From positions 806,001 through 870,000 of the forward strand of contig NZ_CP045649.1 of assembly GCF_009557055.1 (NCBI RefSeq): a stretch of 64,000 bases of DNA, written 5' to 3'. Every line of letters begins with the position of its first letter. Position 1 is the stretch's first letter. The DNA comes from Nocardioides sp. dk884 (GTDB lineage: Bacteria; Actinomycetota; Actinomycetes; Propionibacteriales; Nocardioidaceae). Made by a program: the position numbers and the translations under genes. The notes below the pieces were generated by a model, which did no database searches, was not told where the DNA came from, and worked only from the letters and a program-made list of their open reading frames with translations. Positions 43,458 to 52,300 of this stretch are shown piece after piece.

Positions 43458-45094
43458 TCCACCGCCATCGAGGCCTGCGACCAGTCGGTGCTGGCATCGG
43501 GAAGCCCGCCCCAGCTGCCCCCGACCTGCAGGTTGATGCGCAGGTTCCAGCGCTTGCCGGCCTCGTAGAACCGGTCGAACCAGCGCGGGTCGCCGCTGCG
43601 CCAGGTCGCCGTCGTGACCCCGTCGACCGACATGACGATCTGGCCCGGGGTCTTCTCCACGACGTAGGTGTGCCACCCGGTGCCGGCCGGGTCGCCGAGC
43701 CGGGCGTAGGGGAAGGTGAGCGCGGACTGGCGGTGCAGGAGGCCGTAGCCGGTGTGGATGGTCTGGTGGACCAGGGGGCGCGCGGACTCGCGGCCGTAGG
43801 TCTCGATCAGGTCGATCTCGCCGGCGGACCCGTCGGTGGGCCGGAACCACAGCGGCGCGGCCCACAGCCCCTGCTCCATCGGCACCCGGGCGCGGACCTC
43901 CGCGCGGAAGGTGTCGGGCAGGGAGTATCTGCGGTTCGTGTCGACGTAGCCCGAGGTGTACTGACGTCCGCCGGCGCTCTCCGGTCGGGCCTCGATGACC
44001 AGGGCGCCGTCGCGCACGCTGGTGTTGTCGGCGATCAGGTAGCTGTGCTCGTTGCTGTTGTAGGTGCGGTCGCGCACGTTCCATCGCGCCGGGTCCAGCT
44101 CGTCGAAGTTCTCGTCGAGGTCCAGGGCCCACCCCTCGACCTCGGCGGGGCTGCGGTCGGCGGTGGCACGGGTGCCCTCCGCGCGCAGCGCGGCCGGCAC
44201 CGGGACGCGGTAGACCGGGCTGTGGACGCCCTCGCTGCCGACGACGATCGCGCGGCGTCCGCGTCGTACTGCCACCGACTCGCCCTGTCGGCGCGCGGGG
44301 AGGGCGATGGGGGTGGCCGTCCCGCCGACCTTGCGGTAGCCGTAGGCCTCGTCCTCGGTGCCGAGCACCAGGAACCCGCCGTCCGGGGAGAAGGAGCCGG
44401 CCGTCACGCCGGCCGGGGCGTCGGCGACCCGGGTGAGCCGGTTGACCCGGTCGGCGCGCAGCCGGCGTGGGGCCCGGTAGACGCCGGCGCCATCGTCGGA
44501 CTTGGTGACGAGCAGGACCCGCCCGCTGCGGGGTCGCACCAGCAGGGTCTCGGCGTCGTGCGGTCCGTCGGGGTAGGCGAGGCGGAACCGGGTCGCCCGC
44601 ACCCGGGTCGAGGTCAGCGTCCGCGGCTCGCGGATCCGGTAGACGCTGATCTGCTCGCGGGCGGCGTCGTTGTCGCCGATGTCGCCGACCCACACGGTGT
44701 GGTCCGGCCCGGCCGCGATGTCCTCCCAGTCCTGGGCCTCGGCACCGGCCAGACGCAGGACCGCGCGCGTGGCGCCGCGCGGCCCGATCGCGAAGAGCCG
44801 GGGGCGATCACCGCTGTCGTTGTGGGTCCACAGCAGCGAGCGGGGGTAGGTGCTGCGGGCCAGGCCGCTGGACTCCTCGATGCGGGGGTCGCGCAGGCGC
44901 CGCTCGAGCGACGCCGCGTCGTTCGTGGGCGCGGACGACGCGGAGGTCGAGGCGGCCGCGGTGCCGGGGGTGGTGCCGCTCGCGAGCGCGGCGCCCAGTG
45001 GGACCGCGAGGGCGCCGGCGGTGAGGAGCGGAAGCAGCCGACGGCGGCTCCGGGTCGCCACCGGGTGGGCGGGGAGGGTGGTGCGCTGGTCCAT
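43430..45094 (-). CDS. Secreted GH16 glycoside hydrolase with N-terminal propeller, copy A
   Basis: A 554-residue exported enzyme. The signal (residues about 16-42) is Arg-rich (RSRRRLLPLLTAGALAVPLG), and a propeller-like domain follows (about 55-315; SSGLARSTYPRSLLWTHNDS and DHTVWVGDIGDN). The GH16 domain (about 320-554) holds the catalytic pair in GEIDLIETYG near residue 424 and LWFRPTDG just before it. GH16 enzymes cut beta-1,3/1,4-glucans or galactans, so it may trim the polymer or cut a competing one. It is a tandem duplicate of the gene at 45471, and its end overlaps the flippase. An AGGAG lies ten bases before the ATG. Motif copy 5 is upstream. Confidence 0.87.
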   Translation of the reverse strand: MDQRTTLPAHPVATRSRRRLLPLLTAGALAVPLGAALASGTTPGTAAASTSASSAPTNDAASLERRLRDPRIEESSGLARSTYPRSLLWTHNDSGDRPRLFAIGPRGATRAVLRLAGAEAQDWEDIAAGPDHTVWVGDIGDNDAAREQISVYRIREPRTLTSTRVRATRFRLAYPDGPHDAETLLVRPRSGRVLLVTKSDDGAGVYRAPRRLRADRVNRLTRVADAPAGVTAGSFSPDGGFLVLGTEDEAYGYRKVGGTATPIALPARRQGESVAVRRGRRAIVVGSEGVHSPVYRVPVPAALRAEGTRATADRSPAEVEGWALDLDENFDELDPARWNVRDRTYNSNEHSYLIADNTSVRDGALVIEARPESAGGRQYTSGYVDTNRRYSLPDTFRAEVRARVPMEQGLWAAPLWFRPTDGSAGEIDLIETYGRESARPLVHQTIHTGYGLLHRQSALTFPYARLGDPAGTGWHTYVVEKTPGQIVMSVDGVTTATWRSGDPRWFDRFYEAGKRWNLRINLQVGGSWGGLPDASTDWSQASMAVDYLRTWVPE

Positions 45095-45290
45095 GGAGTC
45101 GTGCTCCTCTGCCCGGCAGCCCTCGACCCGACCGCACGGTGTCGGTGGCCCCGCCGGCGTACCGGTCGGGGTGTCGAGGTGGTGCCGCGGTGTCGGGCGT
45201 GGCGGGTGGGCAGGTCGCAGGCCGCCCCGGGCGGCGGCCTCCATGGACGCTAGTGGGGGTTCTCGGGCTGTCCGGGCCGCTGAGGGGTCA

Positions 45291-45307
45291 TCTTTTTCTG
45301 GGTATGC
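45291..45307 (-). promoter_or_regulatory. Exopolysaccharide-locus motif, copy 5
   Basis: On the minus strand the site reads GCATACCCAGAAAAAGA, about 200 bases upstream of GH16 copy A. It shares GCATACCCAGAA with copy 7. An 8-bp GCGCGGGC/GCCCGCGC hairpin (45306-45328) overlaps its edge. The rest of the 45095-45348 gap resembles the region before GH16 copy B. Confidence 0.5.
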
Positions 45308-45348
45308 GCGGGCCCGTCGAGCCCGCGCGGAGCCCCGTGCCCCGCTGC

Positions 45349-45449
45349 TCAGCGAGCCGCCTCGCGCAGCCCGTCCCCGTCCTCGACCCGGGCCGGCTCG
45401 TAGACGAGCGCGTTGTTCTGCACCTTGCACCGCGCGCCGAGCACGACGC
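45349..45449 (-). pseudogene. Remnant of a WbpD-like acetyltransferase gene
   Basis: About 100 bases on the minus strand encode a peptide beginning ARCKVQNNALVYEPARVEDG and running into DGLREAAR before a stop. The first part matches residues about 65-84 of the intact acetyltransferase at 47443, the second its last eight residues, so about 115 codons are deleted between short GACGGGG-like repeats. The 5' half is missing; at about 45449 the sequence switches to a copy of the flippase 3' end. This is the decayed copy of the acetyltransferase in the duplicated unit. Confidence 0.85.
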
Positions 45450-45470
45450 GCTGCTGCCGCGCCGGACGTC

Positions 45471-47189
45471 CTACTGCGGCACCCACGTGCGCAGGTAGTC
45501 CACCGCCATCGTGGCCCGGGACCAGTCGGTGCTGGCGTCGGGCTTTCCGCCATAGCTGCCGCCGATCTGCAGGTTGATGCGCAGGTTCCAGCGCTTGCCG
45601 GCCTCGTAGTACTTGTCGAACCAGTCGGGATCGCCGCTTCGCCAGGTGGCCGTGGTGACCCCGTCGACCGTCATGACGATCCGTCCGGGGGTCTTCGCCA
45701 CGACGTAGGTGTGCCATCCCGTGCCCGCCGAGTCGCCGAGCCGGGCGAAGGGGTAGGTCAGCGCGGACTGGCGGTGCTGGGCGCCGTAGTCGGTGTGGAT
45801 GGTCTGGTGGACCAGAGGCCGCGCGGCCTCGCGGCCGTAGGTCTCGACCAGGTCGATCTCGCCGCCGGACCCGTCGGTCGGGCGGAACCACAGCGGGGCC
45901 GCCCAGAGGCCCTGCTCCATCGGCACCCGGGCCCGGATCTCGGCGCGGAAGCGGTTGGGCACGGAGTAGTGACGGTTGGTGTCGACGTAGCCGGAGGTGT
46001 ACTGACGCCCGCCGGCGCTCTCTCGTCGGCCCTCGATGACCAGGACGCCGTTGCGCACGCGGGTGTTGGCGGCGAGCAGGTAGCTGTCCTCGTTGCTGTT
46101 GTAGGTGCGGTCGCGGACGTTCCACCGGTCCGGGTCGAGGGTGTTGAACTCTTCGTTGATGTCCAGGGCCCAGCCCTTGACCTGCGACGGGCCAGGGTCG
46201 GGGGAGGGGGACCGGGGGTCGTCGCGCAGGGATCGCGGCAGCGGCACCCGGTAGATCGGGCTGCGTCGGCCCTCACTGCCGACGAGGAGGGCGCGGCGGC
46301 CGCGTCGGACCTCCAACGACTCGCCCTTCGGGCGGGCCGGGAGGGCGATGCGGGTGCCTGTCCCGCCGACCTTGCGGTAGCCGAACGCGTCGTCCTCGGT
46401 GCCGAGCACCAAGAAGTCGCCCTCGGGTGCGAAGGCGCCGGCGGTCACATCGGCAGGAGCGCGGGCGACGCGGGTGAGCCGGTTGACCCGGTCGGCGCGC
46501 AGCCGCCGCGGCGCGCGGTAGATGCGGCCGGCGCCCGTGGACCTCGTGACGATCAGGATCCGCCCGCTGCGGGGCCGCACCAACAAGGTGTCGGCGTCGT
46601 GCGGGCCGTCGGGGTAGGCGAGACGGAACCGGGTGGCACGCACCCGTGCCGAGGCGACCCGGCGCGGCTCGCGCACGCGGTAGACGCTGATCTTGTTGCG
46701 CACGGCGCGGTTGTCCCCGATGTCGCCGGCCCACAGGGTGTGGTTCGGGCCGGTGGCGACGTCCTCCCAGTCCATCGCGGAGGCGTTGGACACGCGCAGC
46801 ACCGCACGGGTGCGGCCCTGGGCGCCGACCCCGAAGAGACGCGGCCGGTCGCCACGGTCGTTGTGGGTCCACAGCAGCGGGCGGGTGAAGGTGCTGCGCG
46901 CCAGCCCGCTGGACTCCTTGATGCGCGGGTCGTTGAGGCGGCGCACGACCGATGCGGGGGCCGACGACCCCGATGCGACAGATGACGCCGGTGACCCGGG
47001 TGATGCTGGGGAGGCCGGTGCCGCGAGAGTCGCTCCGGGGCCAGGGGTGCTGGCGAGCGCCGCGGCCAGCGGGAACGCCAGCGCGCTGGCGGCGAGGCGG
47101 GCCACGAGGCGGCGCGGGCTGCGGCGTCGGGTCGTGGGCCGGGGCGGAGGGTCGGGCTGATGCATGGGCTGACGCATGGGCTGATGCAT
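45471..47189 (-). CDS. Secreted GH16 glycoside hydrolase with N-terminal propeller, copy B
   Basis: A 572-residue exported paralogue of copy A, aligned along its whole length. Signal: RRLVARLAASALAFPLAAAL. Propeller-like part: SSGLARSTFTRPLLWTHNDR and HTLWAGDIGDNR. The GH16 domain has catalytic GEIDLVETYG near residue 443. The last residues, DYLRTWVPQ, are nearly those of copy A. Start choice is uncertain because three in-frame ATGs (47189, 47177, 47165) lie in a 12-base direct repeat; the first has GAGGGAG about ten bases upstream. It is adjacent to the intact acetyltransferase, as copy A is to the remnant. Confidence 0.87.
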   Translation of the reverse strand: MHQPMRQPMHQPDPPPRPTTRRRSPRRLVARLAASALAFPLAAALASTPGPGATLAAPASPASPGSPASSVASGSSAPASVVRRLNDPRIKESSGLARSTFTRPLLWTHNDRGDRPRLFGVGAQGRTRAVLRVSNASAMDWEDVATGPNHTLWAGDIGDNRAVRNKISVYRVREPRRVASARVRATRFRLAYPDGPHDADTLLVRPRSGRILIVTRSTGAGRIYRAPRRLRADRVNRLTRVARAPADVTAGAFAPEGDFLVLGTEDDAFGYRKVGGTGTRIALPARPKGESLEVRRGRRALLVGSEGRRSPIYRVPLPRSLRDDPRSPSPDPGPSQVKGWALDINEEFNTLDPDRWNVRDRTYNSNEDSYLLAANTRVRNGVLVIEGRRESAGGRQYTSGYVDTNRHYSVPNRFRAEIRARVPMEQGLWAAPLWFRPTDGSGGEIDLVETYGREAARPLVHQTIHTDYGAQHRQSALTYPFARLGDSAGTGWHTYVVAKTPGRIVMTVDGVTTATWRSGDPDWFDKYYEAGKRWNLRINLQIGGSYGGKPDASTDWSRATMAVDYLRTWVPQ

Positions 47190-47387
47190 GGGGGGTGCGC
47201 TCCCTCGGCGGCCGACGCCGACTCCGACAGCTCGGTGTCGGTGGTTCCGCCGGACCTGCCGGACGGGTGGCGCCGTCGTGCCGCGGTGTCGGGAATGGAG
47301 GATGGCATGGCGATCGACCGCCCCGGGCGACGGCCCTCCGGTGGACGCTACTGCTGTTCTGCCGCCTTCCGGGCCGCTGGCGGGTCA

Positions 47388-47403
47388 TCTTTTTGGGGTA
47401 TGC
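47388..47403 (-). promoter_or_regulatory. Exopolysaccharide-locus motif, copy 6
   Basis: On the minus strand GCATACCCCAAAAAGA, about 200 bases upstream of GH16 copy B, in the same place as copy 5 before copy A. The two share ancestry through the duplication, so they count as one independent occurrence. Confidence 0.5.
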
Positions 47404-47442
47404 GAGGGCCCGTGGGGCCCGCCCGCCGCCGTGCCTCGCTGC

Positions 47443-48066
47443 TCAGCGAGCCGCCTCACGCAGCCCGTCCCCGGCCTCGACGTACTCCTCGCCGGTGCGC
47501 GGGCAGCGCCAGGTGCCGGGCCCGGCGTCCTCGAGCGGTACGCCGGCGCGCCCCACCCAGCCGATCCGGCGGGCCGGCACCCCGGCCACCAGCGCGAAGT
47601 CGGGGACGTCGCGGGTGACCACTGCGCCCGCCGCGACCATCGACCACCGCCCCAGGGTCACCGGCGCGATGCAGACGGCGCGCGCCCCGACGCTGGCACC
47701 GGTGCGGGCGACGACGCCCACGACGTCCCAGTCGTCGGCGGTCTTGAGCCTGCCCTCCGGTGTCACGGCACGCGGCAGGAGGTCGTTGGTGAAGACCACG
47801 GCGGGTCCGATGAACACCCCGTCCTCGACCCGGGCCGGCTCGTAGACGAGCGCGTTGTTCTGCACCTTGCACCGCGCGCCGAGCACGACGCCGGGGCCGA
47901 GGTAGACCGCGCGCCCGATCGTGCACTCCGCGCCCAGTTCGGCGTGCTCGCGGATCTGGGCGAGGTGCCAGACCCGGCACCCGGGCCCGAGCTTCGCGCG
48001 GGGGTCGACGTCGGCGGAGGCGACGACGACGGCAGCCGTGTCGGCGGCGCTGGCGGTGTTGGTCAT
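47443..48066 (-). CDS. WbpD/WlbB-like sugar N-acetyltransferase
   Basis: A 207-residue left-handed beta-helix acetyltransferase. Hexapeptide turns run from VDPRAKLGPGCRVWHLAQIR to ARTGASVGARAVCIAPVTLG, and GRWSMVAAGAVVTRDVPDFA plus LVAGVPARRIGWVGRAG match the WbpD/WlbB end. In that family it acetylates the 3-amino group of UDP-GlcNAc(3NH2)A on the way to diacetamido uronic acids. The partners expected of such a route (Gfo/Idh oxidoreductase and DegT aminotransferase) are at 54283 and 56405. GGAG lies about seven bases before the ATG. Its truncated duplicate is at 45349. Substrate identity is inferred from the family. Confidence 0.85.
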   Translation of the reverse strand: MTNTASAADTAAVVVASADVDPRAKLGPGCRVWHLAQIREHAELGAECTIGRAVYLGPGVVLGARCKVQNNALVYEPARVEDGVFIGPAVVFTNDLLPRAVTPEGRLKTADDWDVVGVVARTGASVGARAVCIAPVTLGRWSMVAAGAVVTRDVPDFALVAGVPARRIGWVGRAGVPLEDAGPGTWRCPRTGEEYVEAGDGLREAAR

Positions 48067-48173
48067 GGCGCTCCTCGCTCCCTGAACCCGCGTGGTGGTC
48101 CCGCGTGCCGGTCCCGCGCTGGTGGGGGCGAGCCTGCGACCGGCCATGACCGGGCGGCGGCCGTCCGGGAACG

Positions 48174-48192
48174 GCATACCCAGAACTGGGCA
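48174..48192. promoter_or_regulatory. Exopolysaccharide-locus motif, copy 7
   Basis: GCATACCCAGAACTGGGCA lies between the divergent acetyltransferase (start 48066) and the LuxR gene (start 48370). Both halves of the motif are clear, with CCCAG/CTGGG as inner arms. The 303-base gap holds only this site and the palindrome at 48232. Confidence 0.6.
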
Positions 48193-48231
48193 GGGTGCGG
48201 GGCCGGGGCGCGGGGACCACGCGCGACGGGG

Positions 48232-48247
48232 TCCCTCATATGAGGGA
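48232..48247. promoter_or_regulatory. Perfect 16-bp palindrome near the second LuxR gene
   Basis: TCCCTCATATGAGGGA is self-complementary over all 16 bases. It lies about 120 bases upstream of the LuxR gene at 48370. TGAGGGA recurs in motif copy 9, so it may be a variant site of the same regulators or a separate operator. Confidence 0.55.
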
Positions 48248-48369
48248 AAGCACGGCGTCGGGAGCGTGGCCACGAGCGCCGGTGCGGTGGTCTGTCGCCG
48301 CCCGGCACACCGATGCGCCGGGGCGGACTCGGGGACGCCGTCCGTGGATTCCAGCTCCTGACCGAGGTG

Positions 48370-49134
48370 ATGTGTGAGGTGAGCGATGTCGCGAGCCGTC
48401 CTGTCGTGCGACCCGAGCAACGCCGGATAGAACGCCCTGGCCCACGGCCACGGGAGGAGCCCGACGGGGCCCCGACCCGGCTGGTGGTGGCCTCCGACCT
48501 GCCGCTCGTGGCGGAGGCGATCCGTGCGGCCCTCGGCGGGCGTGGGTTCGTCGCCATGGCGCTGCACCTGCGGCAGGGGGGAGCCTTCGCCGCCCAGGAG
48601 CGGGCCGTGCGCCGCTTCGGCCCGGACCTGCTGCTGGTCGCCAGCGAGCTGCGGCGTCCGCGGCGCCTGCACGACGTGCAGGTGCTGCTGCGCGAGCTGG
48701 GGCTGCCCAGCGTCGTGCTCACCGAGCACGAGCCGGGACCGGTGTGGGGCGCGCTGCTGGAGAGCGGTGCGGCCGCGGTGCTGCCCACCTCCGCGGTGCT
48801 CGACGAGGTCGCGACCACCCTGCACTGCGTCCTCGTCGGGGAGAGGGTGATCCCGGCGTCGACCCGTGAGCAGCTGCTCCGGGCCTGGCACGCCACGGAG
48901 CGGGAGGGCGCGGAGCTGAGCAGGAGGATCGCCGCGCTCACGCCGCGGGAGCTGCAGACCCTGCAGCTGCTGCACGCCGGGCGCACGGTGCTGGAGATCG
49001 CGCAGCTGTGCCGGGTGGCCGACGGCACGGTGCGCAGCCACGTGCGCGCGATCCTGCGCAAGCTGGCGGTGAACTCCCAGCTTGCCGCGGTCGCGACCTA
49101 CGGGCAGTTCGTCGGGCGCGACCGGCCGCGCTGA
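48370..49134 (+). CDS. LuxR-type regulator with strongly degenerate receiver
   Basis: A 254-residue regulator. The receiver-like part (about residues 40-150; TRLVVASDLPLVAEAIRAAL) has lost the phospho-acceptor Asp (the strand reads DLLLVASELRRP) and the conserved Lys (VLPTSAV), so control by phosphorylation is unlikely. The LuxR helix-turn-helix is intact (TPRELQTLQLLHAGRTVLEI, then AQLCRVADGTVRSHVRAILR) and its last helix, KLAVNSQLAAVATYG, matches the regulator at 26808. The ATG follows GAGGTG very closely; a GTG at 48379 is an alternative. It is divergent from the acetyltransferase, with sites 48174 and 48232 between them, and precedes the huge secreted protein. Confidence 0.85.
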   Translation: MCEVSDVASRPVVRPEQRRIERPGPRPREEPDGAPTRLVVASDLPLVAEAIRAALGGRGFVAMALHLRQGGAFAAQERAVRRFGPDLLLVASELRRPRRLHDVQVLLRELGLPSVVLTEHEPGPVWGALLESGAAAVLPTSAVLDEVATTLHCVLVGERVIPASTREQLLRAWHATEREGAELSRRIAALTPRELQTLQLLHAGRTVLEIAQLCRVADGTVRSHVRAILRKLAVNSQLAAVATYGQFVGRDRPR

Positions 49135-49162
49135 GCGGGGCGTGCGCGAGCGGCGCGGCGTG

Positions 49163-49180
49163 CCTGATTTGAGGGAGTAC
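49163..49180 (+). promoter_or_regulatory. Exopolysaccharide-locus motif, copy 9 (variant)
   Basis: CCTGATTTGAGGGAGTAC; its reverse complement begins GTACTCCC. It carries TGAGGGA as at 48232 and ends in TAC, like the mirrored TACCC arm. It lies 127 bases upstream of the large secreted protein. Confidence 0.35.
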
Positions 49181-49306
49181 GCCGCGCCGCGGCACACGTG
49201 TCCGGGGATCGGGGCGACAGTGGCCCCAGCGGCCGGGCCGGCTCGGTGGCCCCGGGGCCCGCCACCATCCCCGTGCCGCCCGGCACCCGAGCAGGACAGG
49301 CACGAC

Positions 49307-52300
49307 GTGACACGCAGCGACCGACACCAGCAGGCCGGCCCCGCGGCCCGGCACCGCTGGGACCGGCGCCTCGCCGCAGTCCTCCTCGCGCTCGGCGTGA
49401 CCGCGACCGGGTCGCTGCTGGACCCGGCGGCAGGCGTCGCGGCGCCCGCGCCGGCAGCGGCGCTGGACCCTGCGGCGCTGGTCCCGGCGGCGCTGGCGAC
49501 CAGTGCGGCGAGCGACCCGTGCGGACCGGCGGGCAACGAGATCACCTGCGAGAACAGCCGTCCCGGCACGTCCCCGGAGGTCTGGGACGACACCTGGGGC
49601 GGCGGCAGCTCCGACATCCAGGGGTTCGCCACCGAGATCAGCGTGGACGTCGGCGAGCGGGTGGACTTCAAGATCGACACCGCCGCGTCCGCCTACGGCA
49701 TCACGATCTACCGCACCGGCTACTACGACGGCGACGGCGCCCGCCGGATCGCCGCGGTCACCCCCTCCGCGGCCCTGCCGCAGCACCAGCCGGAGTGCAT
49801 CAGCGAGGCGGCCACGGAGCTCTACGACTGCGGCAACTGGGCGGTCTCGGCCTCCTGGCAGGTCCCGGAGACCGCGGTGTCGGGGGTCTACCTCGCCCAC
49901 CTGGAGATCCCGGGCACGGGGGAGTCCAGCCACATCACGTTCGTGGTGCGCGACGAGGCCAGCGACGCCGACGTCGTCTTCCAGACCTCCGACCCGACCT
50001 GGGTGGCCTACAACGACTACGGCGGGTCGAACTTCTACTGGGGCGGCGCCCGGGGCCGGGCGCTCAAGCTCAGCTACAACCGGCCGATGCTGACCCGCAA
50101 CGGCCCCGGCGGGCGGGACTTCTACTTCGCCAACGAGTACCCCCTGGTCCGCTTCCTCGAGCGCAACGGCTACGACGTCAGCTATCTGGCCGGGGTCGAC
50201 ACCGACCGGCGCGGGCACCTGTTGGCCAACCACGACGTGTTCCTCTCGGTCGGCCACGACGAGTACTGGAGCGGCGCCCAGCGGGCCAACGTCGAGGCTG
50301 CCCGCGACGCCGGCATGCACCTGCAGTTCCTCAGCGGCAACGAGGTCTACTGGCGCACCCGCTACGAGCTGTCCGCGGACGCCGCGCACACGCCGTACCG
50401 CACGCTGGTGGCCTACAAGGAGACCTGGGACCGGGGCAAGATCGACCCGACGCCGGAGTGGACCGGCACCTGGCGCGACCCCCGCTACGCCCCGTCCGCT
50501 CAAGGCGGTGGCCGCCCGGAGAACGAGCTGATCGGCACGCTCTACCAGGTCAACCACGTCGACCTCGCGATCACCGTGCCGGCCCGCCAGGGGCGGATGC
50601 GGCTGTGGCGCCACACCTCGCTCGCCACGTTGCCGGCCGGCGGGCAGGCGACCCTGGCGCCGCACACGGTGGGCTATGAGGCCAACGAGGACATCGACAA
50701 CGGGTTCCGGCCTCCGGGGCTGGTGCGGCTCTCGACCACCACCGGTCCGACGCCGGAGTACCTCACGGACTTCGGCAACACCGTCGTGCCCGGCACGACC
50801 ACCCACCACACCACGCTCTACCGCGCCCCGAGCGGTGCCCTGGTCTTCAGCGCCGGCAGCGTGCAGTGGACCTGGGGCCTCGACGAGCAGCACGACAGCC
50901 CGTTCGAGCCGGAGCCCGCGGACCCGCGGATGCAGCAGGCGCAGGTCAACCTGCTCGCCGACATGGGCGCCCAGCCGCGCACGCTGGAGCCGCACCTCAC
51001 CGCGTCCACCGCGTCCACCGACCAGGTCGGCCCGACGGTCACCGTCACCTCGCCGGAGGCGGGGGCGAACCGGGCGAACGGCGCCCGCCTCACCGTCGCG
51101 GGCACCGCCACCGACAGCGGCGGCGGCCAGGTCGCCGGCGTGGAGGTCAGCACCGACGACGGCGACACCTGGCACCCGGCCACGGGCACCGACACCTGGA
51201 CCTACGCCTACACCCAGCGCGGCGTCGCGGCCGAGACGATCCGGGTGCGTGCCACCGACGACAGCGCCCACATCGGCCCGGTGGTGTCCCGTCCGGTCAC
51301 GGTGACCTGCCCCTGCACCGTCCACGGCGCCGACGAGCCGGCGGTCGCGGCCTCCGACGACCCGGTCGCGCGGGAGCTGGGTCTGCGGTTCCGCGCCGAC
51401 GTCGACGGCTTCCTCACCGGCGTCCGGTTCTTCCAGGGCGCGGGCAACACCGGCACCCACGTCGGGTCGATCTGGTCGGCCGCCGGGGAACGGCTGGCCT
51501 CCGCGACGTTCGGCTCGTCCAGCGCCACCGGGTGGCAGCGCGTCGACTTCGCGACCCCGGTGCCGGTGCTGGCGGGCGAGGCCTACACCGCCTCCTACAC
51601 CGCGCCGAGCGGGCACTACGCGATCGAGCCGGAGGCGTTCAGCGCCCGGAGCTGGCGCCGCGGGCCGTTCACCGTCCTGGGCGGGTACGGCGCCGCGCCG
51701 GCGGGCGTCTTCGCCGCGCCCGGAGTCCTGCCGACCGAGTCGGCCCGCAACACCGGGTACTTCGTCGACCCGGTCTTCACCCTCACCGACACCTCGCCGC
51801 TGACCGTGCTCGAGCGCCATCCGCGGCCCGACGCCTCCAGCGTGCCGAGCGCCGCGGTGGTCCGGGCCCGGTTCTCCAAGCCGGTCGGGGCCGCGAGCGT
51901 GAGCCTCGGGGTCGTGGACGCCAACGGCACGGCCGTGCCCGGCGCCACGTCGTACGACGCGGGCAGCCGGACCGCCACCTTCACCCCCGCCCAGCCGCTG
52001 GCCGGGGGCGTGCGGCACACCGCCACGGTCCAGGCCACCGACTCCGCCGGGCAGCAGGTCAGCGGGGCCCGGCAGTGGTCCTTCACCACCGCGGTGCCGC
52101 AGGGCCCGGTGGGCGTGTGCCCCTGCTCGCTGTTCGCCGACGACCTGGCACCGGTCCTCCCGGACTCCGGGGACTCCGCGCCGGTCAGCGTCGGCACCCG
52201 CTTCCGCACCGACGTCGCCGGCCTGGTGACCGCGATCCGCTTCTACCGCGCGGCCGGCAACCCCGGACCGCACCGCGCGACGCTGTGGTCGGCGGCCGAC

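Noticed and set aside
40637..45253. A 1,538-residue plus-strand frame
   Set aside because: It runs through the phosphotransferase-like, flippase and GH16 genes in wrong frames; no family features.
45306..45328. An intrinsic terminator at the 8-bp hairpin
   Set aside because: No T-run follows on either strand in the needed position, and it overlaps the motif; it could be a terminator but is not supported enough to list separately.
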